From NCBI GenBank assembly GCA_910587335.1, contig CAJUMG010000002.1:113678-177677 (forward strand): DNA of 64,000 nt, read 5' to 3'. Position 1 is the stretch's first letter. Every line of letters begins with the position of its first letter. Shown in pieces: positions 8,618 to 17,762 of this stretch. Made by a program: the position numbers and the translations under genes. The DNA is from an uncultured Oscillospiraceae bacterium. GTDB lineage: Bacteria > Bacillota > Clostridia > Oscillospirales > Ruminococcaceae. The notes under the pieces were generated by a model. The model made no database searches, was not told the origin of the DNA, and saw only the letters and a list, made by a program, of their open reading frames with translations.

Positions 8618-10534
8618 ATGGCAAAAGAATCGCGGGTTGTCCCCATGGGCCACGGCCCGGGCAGAGGTCGTGGGATGGAAAAGCCCAAAAATCCAAAAGT
8701 GACCATCCGCCGCCTGGCAAGCTACTTAATGGAATATAAAGTCCAAATGCTGTTGGTTGTTGTGGGCATTGTGGGCAGTACCGGCGCCAGCGTGGCCAGT
8801 ACCTATTTTTTAAAACCGATTATCAACGATTACATCGTGCCCTTTATCGGTCAGGACCATCCTGATCTGTCCGCCTTTGCCTCTATGCTTTGCGTCATGG
8901 CGGTGGTCTATCTCATCGGCGTGGGGTCCGGGTATCTGTATAAGCGGCTGATGGTGAACATCTCTACCGGCGCTATGCGAAAAATCCGCACCGACCTGTT
9001 CACCCATATGCAGTCTTTGCCCATCAAGTATTTCGATACCCATACCCACGGCGAGTTGATGAGCCGCTTTACCAACGACACCGATACCCTGCGGGAAATG
9101 ATCAGCGAAGGCATTCCACAGCTGATCTCTTCGGCAATTACCATCGTAGGCGTATTCTCCATGATGCTGATTCTCAGCTGGCAGCTGACCATTTTAGCGG
9201 TGCTTCTTTTGCTGGTCCTTTTGTGGCTGGTTAAAATCATCGGCGGCAAATCCGCCAACTTTTTCATCAAGCAGCAGCGGGCATTAGGACAGGTCAACGG
9301 CTATATCGAAGAAATGATCGAAGGGCAAAAGGTCGTCAAGGTTTTCTGTCATGAAGATACGGTCAAGGAAACCTTTACCCAGTTAAATGAAGAGCTGTGC
9401 TATGCAGCCTCCAACGCGGGCACCTTTTCCAATATTATGGGTCCTGTTTCCAACAATATGGGGCATATCAGTTATGCGGCAACCGCTACGCTGGGCGCTA
9501 CCTTGGCGATTTTCGGGGTTCTTGATCTGGGAACCATCGGCTCTTTTTTGCAGTATACCCGCTCCTTTAATCAGCCCATTGCCATGCTGGGCCAGCAGTT
9601 TAACATCCTGCTTTCCGCTTTGGCCGGCGCAGAAAGAATCTTTACCATAATTGACGAAAAGCCGGAAGCGGACGACGGATATGTAACGCTGGTGCGTGCC
9701 CGCCGCCTGCCAGACGGTTCGCTGGAAGAGACCCAGGAGCGTACCGGTCTGTGGGCCTGGCGGCATCCACACAGCGATGGCAGCGTGACCTATATCCAGG
9801 TGCGGGGCGCGGTGGAATTCGAAGATGTGGTATTTGGCTATGAGGAAGATAAGATCGTTTTGAACGGCATCAGCCTGCAGGCACGGCCCGGTGAAAAAAT
9901 CGCGTTTGTCGGCTCCACCGGCGCGGGAAAGACCACCATCACCAACCTGATCAACCGTTTCTACGATGTGCCGGACGGCAAAATCCGCTACGACGGCATC
10001 AACATCAACAAAATCAAAAAGGACGATCTGCGCCGGTCCCTGTCCATGGTTTTGCAGGATACCCACCTGTTCACCGGCACCGTGCGGGATAACATCCGGT
10101 ACGGTAAGCTAGACGCCACCGACGAGGAGATCGAAGCGGCGGCCAAGCTGGCCAACGCCCACTTTTTTATCAGCCATTTGCCACAGGGGTATGATACAGT
10201 CCTCACCGCCGATGGCGCAAACCTCAGCCAGGGTCAACGCCAGCTTTTGGCTATTGCCCGGGCTGCGGTGGCCGATCCGCCGGTGCTGATTTTGGACGAA
10301 GCCACCAGCTCTATTGACACCCGAACCGAGGCATTGATCGAAAAGGGTATGGATACGCTGATGGAAGGGCGGACCGTCTTTGTCATCGCCCACCGGCTTT
10401 CAACGGTGCGCAACTCCAATGTTATCATCGTGCTGGAGCACGGCAAAATCATCGAGGAAGGCGACCATCAGGAGCTGATTTCCAAACAGGGCAAATACTA
10501 TCAGCTTTATACCGGTATGTTCGAGCTTTCTTAA
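8618..10534 (+). CDS. ABC exporter subunit B (fused permease/ATPase, catalytic partner)
   Basis: Half-transporter of 638 residues and partner of the preceding gene. A Gly/Arg-rich cytoplasmic N terminus (about 40 residues) precedes six membrane helices. A roughly 50-residue extra segment (about 345-400, with RRLPDGSLEETQERTG) separates the membrane part from the ATPase domain; this linker is common in this exporter subgroup. The ATPase has canonical Walker A GSTGAGKTT (about 432-440), signature LSQGQ, and Walker B LILDEATSSID with the catalytic Glu. Together the two subunits should form one heterodimeric exporter in the cytoplasmic membrane with one consensus and one degenerate ATP site. Confidence 0.93.
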   Translation: MAKESRVVPMGHGPGRGRGMEKPKNPKVTIRRLASYLMEYKVQMLLVVVGIVGSTGASVASTYFLKPIINDYIVPFIGQDHPDLSAFASMLCVMAVVYLIGVGSGYLYKRLMVNISTGAMRKIRTDLFTHMQSLPIKYFDTHTHGELMSRFTNDTDTLREMISEGIPQLISSAITIVGVFSMMLILSWQLTILAVLLLLVLLWLVKIIGGKSANFFIKQQRALGQVNGYIEEMIEGQKVVKVFCHEDTVKETFTQLNEELCYAASNAGTFSNIMGPVSNNMGHISYAATATLGATLAIFGVLDLGTIGSFLQYTRSFNQPIAMLGQQFNILLSALAGAERIFTIIDEKPEADDGYVTLVRARRLPDGSLEETQERTGLWAWRHPHSDGSVTYIQVRGAVEFEDVVFGYEEDKIVLNGISLQARPGEKIAFVGSTGAGKTTITNLINRFYDVPDGKIRYDGININKIKKDDLRRSLSMVLQDTHLFTGTVRDNIRYGKLDATDEEIEAAAKLANAHFFISHLPQGYDTVLTADGANLSQGQRQLLAIARAAVADPPVLILDEATSSIDTRTEALIEKGMDTLMEGRTVFVIAHRLSTVRNSNVIIVLEHGKIIEEGDHQELISKQGKYYQLYTGMFELS

Positions 10535-10543
10535 GCCTTTAGC

Positions 10544-10580
10544 AAAAATCCCCGCAGAGAAATTTTCTGCGGGGATTTTT
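10544..10580 (+). terminator. Terminator after the ABC exporter operon
   Basis: AAAAATCCCCGCAGA pairs with TCTGCGGGGATTTTT around a short loop, followed by a T-rich run. It lies only about 40 bp before the point where feoB sequence begins abruptly. Confidence 0.93.
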
Positions 10581-10617
10581 CTTTCTTTAGGGACAGAACC
10601 TTGCATATTTGTATCAT

Positions 10618-10633
10618 CCATCTGCATGGGCTT
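10618..10633 (+). repeat. Direct-repeat core at the feoB break, copy 1
   Basis: CCATCTGCATGGGCTT here matches CCATGTGCATGGGCTT at 23485-23500 at 15 of 16 positions. Left of this copy the sequence is unrelated to feoB; right of it feoB continues in frame (MGFGCNAAG). The two copies are in direct orientation 12.9 kb apart, as expected for crossover sites of a site-specific recombinase. Confidence 0.7.
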
Positions 10634-11468
10634 TGGGTGCAACGCAGCGGGGATCGTTGGCTGCCGTATCATTGATTCGCCTCGCGAGCGGCTCATCGCC
10701 ATGCTGACCAACAACTTTGTTCCCTGCAACGGGCGGTTCCCCACCTTAATCGCCCTTTTATCCATGTTTTTTGTGGGACTCTCCGGCGGGCTGGCCCAGT
10801 CGGTTGGATCGGCGCTTCTGCTGACCGGCCTGATCCTTCTGGGCATACTCATGACATTTTTTACCTCTAAAATGCTGTCTAAAACGGTTTTAAAAGGGGT
10901 CCCTTCCTCCTTCACCCTGGAGCTGCCCCCCTTCCGCCGGCCACAGATCGGCAAAGTCATCGTCCGTTCGATCTTTGACCGCACCATGTTCGTCCTGGGC
11001 CGTGCAGCGGCGGTGGCCGCTCCCGCGGGACTTTTGATCTGGCTGATGGCCAACATCACCGTCGGCGACCTGACCCTGTTAGCCCATTGCGCCCATTTTC
11101 TGGATCCCTTTGCCCGCCTGCTTGGAATGGACGGCGTGATCCTGCTGGCCTTCATTCTGGGAATTCCCGCCAATGAAATCGTCTTCCCCATTATCATTAT
11201 GGCCTACCTGTCCACCGGGAATCTGGTGGATATGGAAAATCTGGCAGCGCTGCGGCAGCTGCTGGTAGAAAACGGTTGGACCTGGATGACCGCTGTCAGC
11301 GTAATGCTCTTTTCTATCCTGCATTGGCCCTGTTCTACCACCTGCCTTACCATTTACAAAGAGACCAAGAGTCTAAAATGGACGGCCTTGTCCTTCCTGC
11401 TACCCACCGGCATCGGGTTTGCCGTGTGCTTTTTGTTCCATCAGATCGCCCAGTGGCTTTTCGTCTAA
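10626..11468 (+). pseudogene. feoB: Ferrous iron transporter FeoB, C-terminal fragment (separated from its N-terminal part)
   Basis: The 280 codons begin MGFGCNAAGIVGCRIIDSPR, an internal FeoB sequence normally reached after a preceding membrane helix. They contain the conserved CNGRFPTLIAL segment and the remaining membrane helices to a normal FeoB C terminus. There is no Shine-Dalgarno sequence before the ATG, and no GTPase domain. The missing N-terminal part is at 22185-23500, downstream instead of upstream, on the same strand. The fragment is intact as a reading frame, so the break may be recent or may sometimes be repaired by recombination. As it stands no full FeoB can be made from this window. 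Confidence 0.88.
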
Positions 11469-11570
11469 GCCAGAGGCTGCGGTTCCTTCGAAGCTGTGGC
11501 ATTCTACGATCACCCACCGGCCGGTGGTTTGCCTATCCTCCGGCAAATCGAAATATCCGTCTTTTTATAA

Positions 11571-11622
11571 AAAAAGGGCTGTCGCCCAAAACCTAAAAGG
11601 TTTAGAGCGGCAAGCCCTTTTC
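11571..11622. terminator. Bidirectional terminator between the feoB fragment and ppdK
   Basis: AAAAGGGCT...GC pairs with GC...AGCCCTTTT over a longer irregular loop, with T-runs on both outer sides. It sits between two convergent genes and probably stops both. The about 100 bp before it hold nothing recognisable. Confidence 0.8.
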
Positions 11623-11642
11623 AGCTTATTGCAAACTGTTCC

Positions 11643-14273
11643 TTATCTGGGGAACTTAATCGCAGCCTGCGCCGCAGCCAATTTTGCAATCGGCACACGG
11701 AACGGCGAGCAGGAAACATAGGTCAGACCAACCTTGTGGCAGAACTCCACAGAGGACGGGTCGCCGCCATGTTCGCCGCAGATGCCCAGCTTGATGTCCG
11801 AACGGGTGGATTTACCCAATTTCGCGGCCATCTCAACCAGTTTGCCCACACCGGTCTGATCCAGCTTGGCAAACGGATCGTTTTCATAAATCTTCTTGTC
11901 GTAGTACGCGCCCAGGAACTTGCCAGCGTCGTCACGGCTGAAGCCAAAGGTCATCTGGGTCAGGTCGTTGGTGCCAAAGGAGAAGAACTCCGCCTCTTTG
12001 GCGATCTCGTCAGCGGTCAGGGCCGCTCTGGGGATCTCGATCATGGTGCCGACCTTATAGTGCATGTCGGACCCGGCTGCTTTGATGATCGCGTCAGCGG
12101 TCTCGCAGACAACCTTCTTCACATAAGCCAGCTCTTTGATCTCGCCAACCAGCGGAATCATGATCTCCGGAACGATGGTCCAGTCCGCATGCTTCTTCTG
12201 TACGTTCAGCGCCGCTTTGATCACAGCCTCGGTCTGCATCTCGGCAATCTCCGGATAGGTGACGGCCAGACGGCAGCCGCGGTGACCCATCATGGGGTTA
12301 AACTCATGCAGAGAAGCGATGATCGCCTTGATCTGCTCCACCGATTTGCCCTGGGTTTTGGCCAGCGCTTCGATGTCCTTCTCGTCGGTGGGAACAAACT
12401 CATGCAAAGGCGGATCCAGGAAACGGATGGTTACAGGGCAGCCCTCCATCGCCTCGTACAGCTCTTCAAAGTCACCCTGCTGCATCGGCTCCAGCTTGGC
12501 AAGGGCGGCCTTTCTCTGCTCAACGGTGTCGGAGCAGATCATCTCGCGGATCGCGGCGATTCTGCCGTCGTTAAAGAACATGTGCTCGGTACGGCACAGA
12601 CCAATACCCTCAGCGCCCAGGCTTCTGGCCTTCTTCGCGTCTACAGGGGTATCCGCGTTGGTGCGGACCTGCAGCTTGCGGTATTTGTCCGCCCAATCCA
12701 TTACACGGCCAAACTCACCGCCGATCGAAGCGTCCACAGTGGGGATAATGCCGTCGTAAATGTTACCGGTGGAACCGTCGATGGAGATGTAGTCACCCTC
12801 CACATAGGTTTTGCCGGCCAGAACAAACTTCTTGTTCTCCTCATCCATGTTGATGTCAGAGCAGCCGGATACGCAGCAGGTACCCATGCCGCGGGCAACA
12901 ACCGCCGCATGAGAGGTCATACCGCCGCGAACGGTCAAAATACCCTGAGAAGCCTTCATGCCTTCGATATCCTCCGGAGAGGTCTCCAGCCGGACCAGGA
13001 CAACCTTTTCACCCTTGGCAGCCCAATCCTTGGCATCCTCAGCGGTGAAGACGATCTTTCCGCAGGCAGCGCCGGGAGAAGCAGCCAGCGCCTTGGCAAC
13101 CGGCGTCGCTTTTTTCAGTGCGGCAGCGTCAAACTGCGGGTGCAGCAGCGCGTCCAGCGTTCTGGGGTCGATCATCAGAACAGCCTGCTCGTCGTTGATC
13201 ATGCCCTCGTCCACCAGGTCGCAGGCGATTTTCAGCGCCGCGGAAGCGGTTCTCTTGCCGTTTCTGGTCTGGAGCATGTACAGGTGGCGGTCCTCAATGG
13301 TAAACTCCATGTCCTGCATGTCGTGGTAGTGTTTTTCCAGAATGTCGCAGATCTTTACAAACTGATCGTAGCACTCCGGCATTACCTCAGCCAGCTGCGC
13401 AATCGGCTGGGGAGTCCGCACGCCGGCCACAACGTCTTCGCCCTGCGCGTTCATCAAAAATTCGCCGAACAGCTTCTTTTCACCGGTGGCGGGGTTGCGG
13501 GTAAAGGCAACGCCGGTACCGGAGGTATCGCCCAGGTTGCCGAACGCCATCATCTGTACGTTAACAGCGGTTCCCCAGGAATAAGGGATGTCGTTGTCGC
13601 GGCGGTATACGTTCGCTCTGGGGTTGTCCCAGGAGCGGAATACCGCTTTGATCGCGCCCATCAGCTGCTCTTTGGGATCGGTGGGGAAATCCTCGCCGAT
13701 TTTCGCTTTGTACTCTTCTTTAAACTGGCGGGCCAGCTCTTTTAGATCATCGGCGGTGAGCTCCACGTCCTGGGTCACGCCTTTTTCCTCTTTCATTTTG
13801 TCGATCAGCTGCTCAAAGTACTTTTTGCCGACCTCCATAACAACGTCGGAATACATCTGGATAAAGCGGCGATAGCAGTCGTAAGCCCATCTGGGGTTGC
13901 CGGACTTTTTCGCCATAACCTCAACAACCTCTTCGTTAAGGCCCAGGTTCAAAATGGTGTCCATCATGCCGGGCATGGAAGCGCGGGCGCCGGAACGAAC
14001 CGAAACCAGCAGCGGGTTTTCCCGATCACCGAACTTTTTGCCGGTAATCTCTTCCATTTTGCCGACGTATTCCATAATCTCCGCCTGAATCTCGTCGTTG
14101 ATCTTGCGGCCATCCTCGTAATACTGGGTGCAGGCTTCCGTTGTAATGGTAAAGCCCTGCGGAACCGGCAGGCCCAGGTTGGTCATTTCGGCCAGGTTTG
14201 CACCTTTACCGCCGAGCAGCTCTCTCATAGAGCCATTTCCTTCTTTGAACAGGTAAACAAACTTCTTGCTCAA
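11643..14273 (-). CDS. ppdK: Pyruvate, phosphate dikinase
   Basis: Cytosolic enzyme interconverting pyruvate + ATP + phosphate and PEP + AMP + PPi; in anaerobes it serves either PEP synthesis or PPi-dependent glycolysis. The 876-residue protein has the N-terminal ATP-grasp domain, the phosphohistidine domain with GGMTSHAAVVARGMG (phosphorylated His near 455), and the C-terminal PEP/pyruvate barrel with LGICGEHGGDP (catalytic Cys near 831). The numbering matches the well-studied clostridial enzyme. The TTG at 14273 is preferred: AGGAGG lies 9 bases before it, while the in-frame TTG at 14282 touches that Shine-Dalgarno sequence. With pckG at 40-41.7 kb the strain has two PEP-pyruvate/oxaloacetate node enzymes. 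Confidence 0.97.
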   Translation of the reverse strand: MSKKFVYLFKEGNGSMRELLGGKGANLAEMTNLGLPVPQGFTITTEACTQYYEDGRKINDEIQAEIMEYVGKMEEITGKKFGDRENPLLVSVRSGARASMPGMMDTILNLGLNEEVVEVMAKKSGNPRWAYDCYRRFIQMYSDVVMEVGKKYFEQLIDKMKEEKGVTQDVELTADDLKELARQFKEEYKAKIGEDFPTDPKEQLMGAIKAVFRSWDNPRANVYRRDNDIPYSWGTAVNVQMMAFGNLGDTSGTGVAFTRNPATGEKKLFGEFLMNAQGEDVVAGVRTPQPIAQLAEVMPECYDQFVKICDILEKHYHDMQDMEFTIEDRHLYMLQTRNGKRTASAALKIACDLVDEGMINDEQAVLMIDPRTLDALLHPQFDAAALKKATPVAKALAASPGAACGKIVFTAEDAKDWAAKGEKVVLVRLETSPEDIEGMKASQGILTVRGGMTSHAAVVARGMGTCCVSGCSDINMDEENKKFVLAGKTYVEGDYISIDGSTGNIYDGIIPTVDASIGGEFGRVMDWADKYRKLQVRTNADTPVDAKKARSLGAEGIGLCRTEHMFFNDGRIAAIREMICSDTVEQRKAALAKLEPMQQGDFEELYEAMEGCPVTIRFLDPPLHEFVPTDEKDIEALAKTQGKSVEQIKAIIASLHEFNPMMGHRGCRLAVTYPEIAEMQTEAVIKAALNVQKKHADWTIVPEIMIPLVGEIKELAYVKKVVCETADAIIKAAGSDMHYKVGTMIEIPRAALTADEIAKEAEFFSFGTNDLTQMTFGFSRDDAGKFLGAYYDKKIYENDPFAKLDQTGVGKLVEMAAKLGKSTRSDIKLGICGEHGGDPSSVEFCHKVGLTYVSCSPFRVPIAKLAAAQAAIKFPR

Positions 14274-14381
14274 GGGAATCAACCTCCTATTTTATTTACG
14301 TCTCATTGCGCGGTGGTCTTTCCCACATACAAGCCGCGCAACCCCAAACCCATTCTCAAGATGAGCAACAGGTACAAAGTC

Positions 14382-14410
14382 ATTATAGCAAAGAAATCTA
14401 GGATTTTCTA
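14382..14410 (-). promoter_or_regulatory. Promoter for ppdK
   Basis: On the minus strand an extended -10 box (TGCTATAAT, hexamer at 14382-14387) has a weak -35 (TAGAAA, 14405-14410) at 17 bp. It lies about 110 bp upstream of the ppdK start, leaving a leader without an obvious hairpin terminator. Confidence 0.65.
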
Positions 14411-14479
14411 TATATTTCACATTTTTTTTTACAATTATACGAAATTGACCCAATCCTGAGAAAAGTTAGGCTATTTTAC

Positions 14480-14508
14480 TTGAAAATACGCGGGAAAATT
14501 GCCATAAT
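14480..14508 (+). promoter_or_regulatory. Promoter for glmU
   Basis: TTGAAA (14480-14485) and CATAAT (14503-14508) are separated by 17 bp, about 60 bp before the glmU start. It faces away from the ppdK promoter. Confidence 0.7.
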
Positions 14509-14569
14509 AGAATAGAGATAAAATGCCTATTGATAGAATAAAGATTTTTACGAGAGCAGGTGGAAATGC

Positions 14570-15958
14570 TTGGAAAAGCTGTGTGCGGTGGTTTTGGCCG
14601 CGGGAGATGGAAAAAGAATGCGTTCAGCCCGTCCCAAGGTGTTGTGTGAGGTACTGTTCCGTCCCATGATCAGCTGGATCGCCGGTTCCCTGGCGGAAAG
14701 CGGCATTGGGGATGTGTGCGCAGTGTTGGGCGCCGGCGCGGATCAGGTGCGGGCGGCGGTGCCGGATTTTTCCTGGGTGGAGCAGAAAGAAAGGCTGGGT
14801 ACCGGCCATGCTGTGATGCAGGCCAAAGCTTTTCTGCAAAGCCATCGGGGCGGGGACTGTGCCGTTTTGTATGGCGACGCGCCGTTTGTCGACTCCAAAA
14901 CTTTGATGGATGCCTATAAGCTCCACAAAGAATCTGGTGCGGCGGTCACCCTTCTCACCGCTAGCCTGCCCGATCCTACCGGTTATGGCCGTATCGTGCG
15001 GGATGGGCGGGGCGATGTATCCTGTATCGTGGAACAGGCGGACGCCGACGAAAAAACGCTGCAAATCTGCGAAATCAACGCCGGAACCTACTGGTTCTCG
15101 GTGGACTTTTTGCTGTCCGCGCTGGAACAGCTTCAGCCCAACAACGCCCAAGGGGAATACTACCTGACCGACGTCATCGGCATTGCCGCCGCCCAGGGAA
15201 AACGGGTCTGCGGGTACGAAGCGCCGAACAGCCAAATCGCCATGGGCGCCAACGACCGAAAGGGCCTGCTTCGCCTAAACGAAATAGCCCGTCAGGCCGA
15301 ATTAGACCGGCAGTTGGCCGCCGGTGTGGAAATCGTTTGTGACGACGGGGTCATGATCCAGCCCGGCGTGCAGATCGGGCAGGACACCGTCATTTTGCCG
15401 GGCACAATTTTAAAGGGAAATACCATTATCGGAAAAAACTGCGTCATCGGTCCCAACACCGTGATAGAGGACAGCCTCGTGGGGGATGGGTGCCGTATCA
15501 ACGCTTGCCAGATTGAGCAGTCCCGGCTGGATGATCAAATTAAAATCGGCCCATTTACCCATGTCCGGCCCAATAGCCATCTGATGACCGGGGTAAAGAT
15601 CGGCAACTTTGTGGAAGTGAAAAACGCGGTGGTGGGCGAACATACCGCCGTGGCCCATCTGACCTATGTGGGGGACAGCGACGTAGGCAAAAACGTCAAC
15701 TTCGACTGCGGCACCGTGACGGTCAATTTCGACGGACATGATAAATACCGCACCGTCATCGGGGACGACTGCTTTATCGGCTGCAATAGCAACCTGATCG
15801 CCCCGGTGACCATCGGGTCCGGCAGCTACATCGCCGCCGGTTCCACCGTGACCGACTCGGTCCCGGAGGACGCGCTGGCCATCGCCCGTGCCAGACAGAT
15901 CGTAAAGCCCGGCTGGGCCAAGGCTCGCCGGATGCGATTAGGTCCGCGCAAAAAATAA
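14570..15958 (+). CDS. glmU: Bifunctional UDP-N-acetylglucosamine pyrophosphorylase / glucosamine-1-phosphate N-acetyltransferase GlmU
   Basis: Makes UDP-GlcNAc for peptidoglycan: it acetylates glucosamine-1-phosphate and then couples it to UTP. The 462-residue protein has the nucleotidyltransferase domain at the N terminus with LAAGDGKRM (about 10-18) and GTGHAV. A left-handed beta-helix of hexapeptide repeats follows from about 250 to 440, with the acetyltransferase stretch VEVKNAVVGEHTAVAHLTY. The start is TTG after AGGTGG; an ATG four bases earlier is out of frame. It heads the conserved Clostridia order glmU-prs-pth-mfd. Confidence 0.97.
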   Translation: MEKLCAVVLAAGDGKRMRSARPKVLCEVLFRPMISWIAGSLAESGIGDVCAVLGAGADQVRAAVPDFSWVEQKERLGTGHAVMQAKAFLQSHRGGDCAVLYGDAPFVDSKTLMDAYKLHKESGAAVTLLTASLPDPTGYGRIVRDGRGDVSCIVEQADADEKTLQICEINAGTYWFSVDFLLSALEQLQPNNAQGEYYLTDVIGIAAAQGKRVCGYEAPNSQIAMGANDRKGLLRLNEIARQAELDRQLAAGVEIVCDDGVMIQPGVQIGQDTVILPGTILKGNTIIGKNCVIGPNTVIEDSLVGDGCRINACQIEQSRLDDQIKIGPFTHVRPNSHLMTGVKIGNFVEVKNAVVGEHTAVAHLTYVGDSDVGKNVNFDCGTVTVNFDGHDKYRTVIGDDCFIGCNSNLIAPVTIGSGSYIAAGSTVTDSVPEDALAIARARQIVKPGWAKARRMRLGPRKK

Positions 15959-16033
15959 TCGTCTTTTGCCGTCTTGGGGGACGGTGGAGTATATAAACGC
16001 CAAACAGGACAATATGAAAAGGGAGTAAAAAAC

Positions 16034-16990
16034 ATGAATCTTCACGGCAAGGACATCAAGATTTTCACTGCCAACGCCAATCCAGCAGTGGCAGAGCACA
16101 TTGCCAAAGTGCTTGGCCTGCCTATGGGCAAGTGCGACGTTTCCCATTTTGCCGACGGTGAAATTTCCGTTTCTATTCACGAGTCGGTCCGTGGATCCGA
16201 CGTGTTTGTGGTCCAGTCCATCAGTACGCCGGTTAACGACAGTCTGATGGAACTGCTGATTATGATGGATGCGTTTAAACGCGCTTCCGCCGGTCGGATC
16301 ACGGCGGTTATCCCCTATCTTGGCTATGCCCGTCAGGACCGTAAGGCCAAAGCCCGCGACCCGATTTCCGCTAAGCTGGTGGCCGACCTCATCGCTACCG
16401 CCGGCGCTGACCGGGTGCTGACAATGGACCTGCACGCGCCGCAGATCCAGGGCTTTTTTAACATTCCGGTAGACCATCTGCTGGGTGTTCCGATCCTCGC
16501 CCCTTATTTTGAAAAGGAGTTCAAGGACCGGGAGGACGTGGTGGTGGTTTCCCCGGACCTGGGCTCGGTTACCCGCGCCAGAAAGTTCGCCGAACGGGTA
16601 AACGCGCCGCTGGCCATTATTGATAAACGCCGCCCAAAAGCCAATGTCTCCGAGGTCATGAATATCATCGGCAGCGTGCAGGGCAAACGGGCAATTATTG
16701 TAGATGATCTGGTGGATACCGCCGGAACGCTTTGCAACGGCGCAAAGGCGATTATCGAGATCGGCGGCGCTACCGAGGTTTATGCCTGCGCGACCCATGG
16801 TGTGCTGTCCAATCCGGCTATCGAGCGCATTGAGCAAAGCGTCATCAAGGAATTGGTCCTGCTGGATACCATCGCGCTGCCGCCGGAGAAAAAAATCTCC
16901 AAGATCACAACCGTACCGGTAGGCCCGGTGTTTGCCGAGGCCATCGAGCGCATTTACGCCGACAAGCCGGTTTCTCCGCTGTTTGTCTAA
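16034..16990 (+). CDS. prs: Ribose-phosphate pyrophosphokinase
   Basis: Forms PRPP from ribose-5-phosphate and ATP for nucleotide, His and Trp synthesis. The 318-residue protein is of normal class I length and shows [15 protein letters not shown] (about 97-111) and the PRPP-binding loop [11 protein letters not shown] (about 222-232). The ATG at 16034 follows GGGAG; upstream codons in the same frame lack a ribosome binding site. It is placed between glmU and pth as in many Firmicutes. Confidence 0.97.
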   Translation: MNLHGKDIKIFTANANPAVAEHIAKVLGLPMGKCDVSHFADGEISVSIHESVRGSDVFVVQSISTPVNDSLMELLIMMDAFKRASAGRITAVIPYLGYARQDRKAKARDPISAKLVADLIATAGADRVLTMDLHAPQIQGFFNIPVDHLLGVPILAPYFEKEFKDREDVVVVSPDLGSVTRARKFAERVNAPLAIIDKRRPKANVSEVMNIIGSVQGKRAIIVDDLVDTAGTLCNGAKAIIEIGGATEVYACATHGVLSNPAIERIEQSVIKELVLLDTIALPPEKKISKITTVPVGPVFAEAIERIYADKPVSPLFV

Positions 16991-17078
16991 ATCGGGCAGC
17001 GCCGCGGCTACTTTTATAATCATCTGTAAGGCGGGGTAGATCGTATATCCCGCCTTGATTGTCTGTCAAGGAGGGACC

Positions 17079-17684
17079 ATGTTCAATCTGTTTTCCAAAA
17101 CAGCCGCCGGACCGGTGGAATTTCTGGTCGTCGGGCTGGGCAATCCCGGCAGGGAATACGAAAATACCCGCCATAACGCCGGCTTTATGGCGGTGGACCG
17201 CATTGCCGAAACCATCGGCGTGAAAATCGACCGGCTAAAATTCAAATCCTTGTGTGCCGAAGGGATGTTGTCCGGCCGCCGAATCCTTTTATTAAAGCCT
17301 TCCACCTTTATGAACCTGTCCGGTCAGGCGGTGCAGGAAGCGGCCTCCTTTTACAAAATCCCCCCGGAAAAAACGCTGGTGTTTATGGACGATATTTCTC
17401 TGGAGCCTGGGCATGTCCGCATCCGCCGCAAGGGTAGCGACGGCGGCCATAACGGGATCAAGAACATCATCTACCTCACCGGCTCCGACCAGTTTCCCCG
17501 GGTCAAAATCGGGGTTGGCGCCAAGCCTCATCCGGATTACGATCTGGCCAAATGGGTGCTCAGCCGCTTTTCCGCCGACGAGCTAAAAGCGCTGGACGGC
17601 GTTTTGGATCACGCGGCGGATATGGCCAGCCTCATCCTTTCCGGCCGAATGGATGAAGCCATGAACGTATATAATGGAAAATAA
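17079..17684 (+). CDS. pth: Peptidyl-tRNA hydrolase
   Basis: Releases tRNA from peptidyl-tRNAs that drop off the ribosome. The 201-residue protein has the Pth signature GLGNPGREYENTRHNAGF near residues 17-34 (catalytic His in TRHN), FMNLSGQAV, and the glycine-rich loop RKGSDGGHNGIKN. The ATG follows AGGAGGG at 5 bases. It lies immediately before mfd, the usual pairing. Confidence 0.96.
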   Translation: MFNLFSKTAAGPVEFLVVGLGNPGREYENTRHNAGFMAVDRIAETIGVKIDRLKFKSLCAEGMLSGRRILLLKPSTFMNLSGQAVQEAASFYKIPPEKTLVFMDDISLEPGHVRIRRKGSDGGHNGIKNIIYLTGSDQFPRVKIGVGAKPHPDYDLAKWVLSRFSADELKALDGVLDHAADMASLILSGRMDEAMNVYNGK

Positions 17685-17762
17685 CAGCGTGTTCGCCGGC
17701 AGGTCTTCGCTCCTGTCGGTAAAATCTGCCCGTATTTTGGTAAAATGGAAGGAGAGAAAAAA

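Noticed and set aside
11736..13745. Very long open frame (669 codons) on the plus strand opposite ppdK.
   Set aside because: It is a by-product of the GC-rich codon use of ppdK on the other strand: no start signals, no recognisable domains, low-complexity composition. The minus strand carries an unmistakable PPDK.
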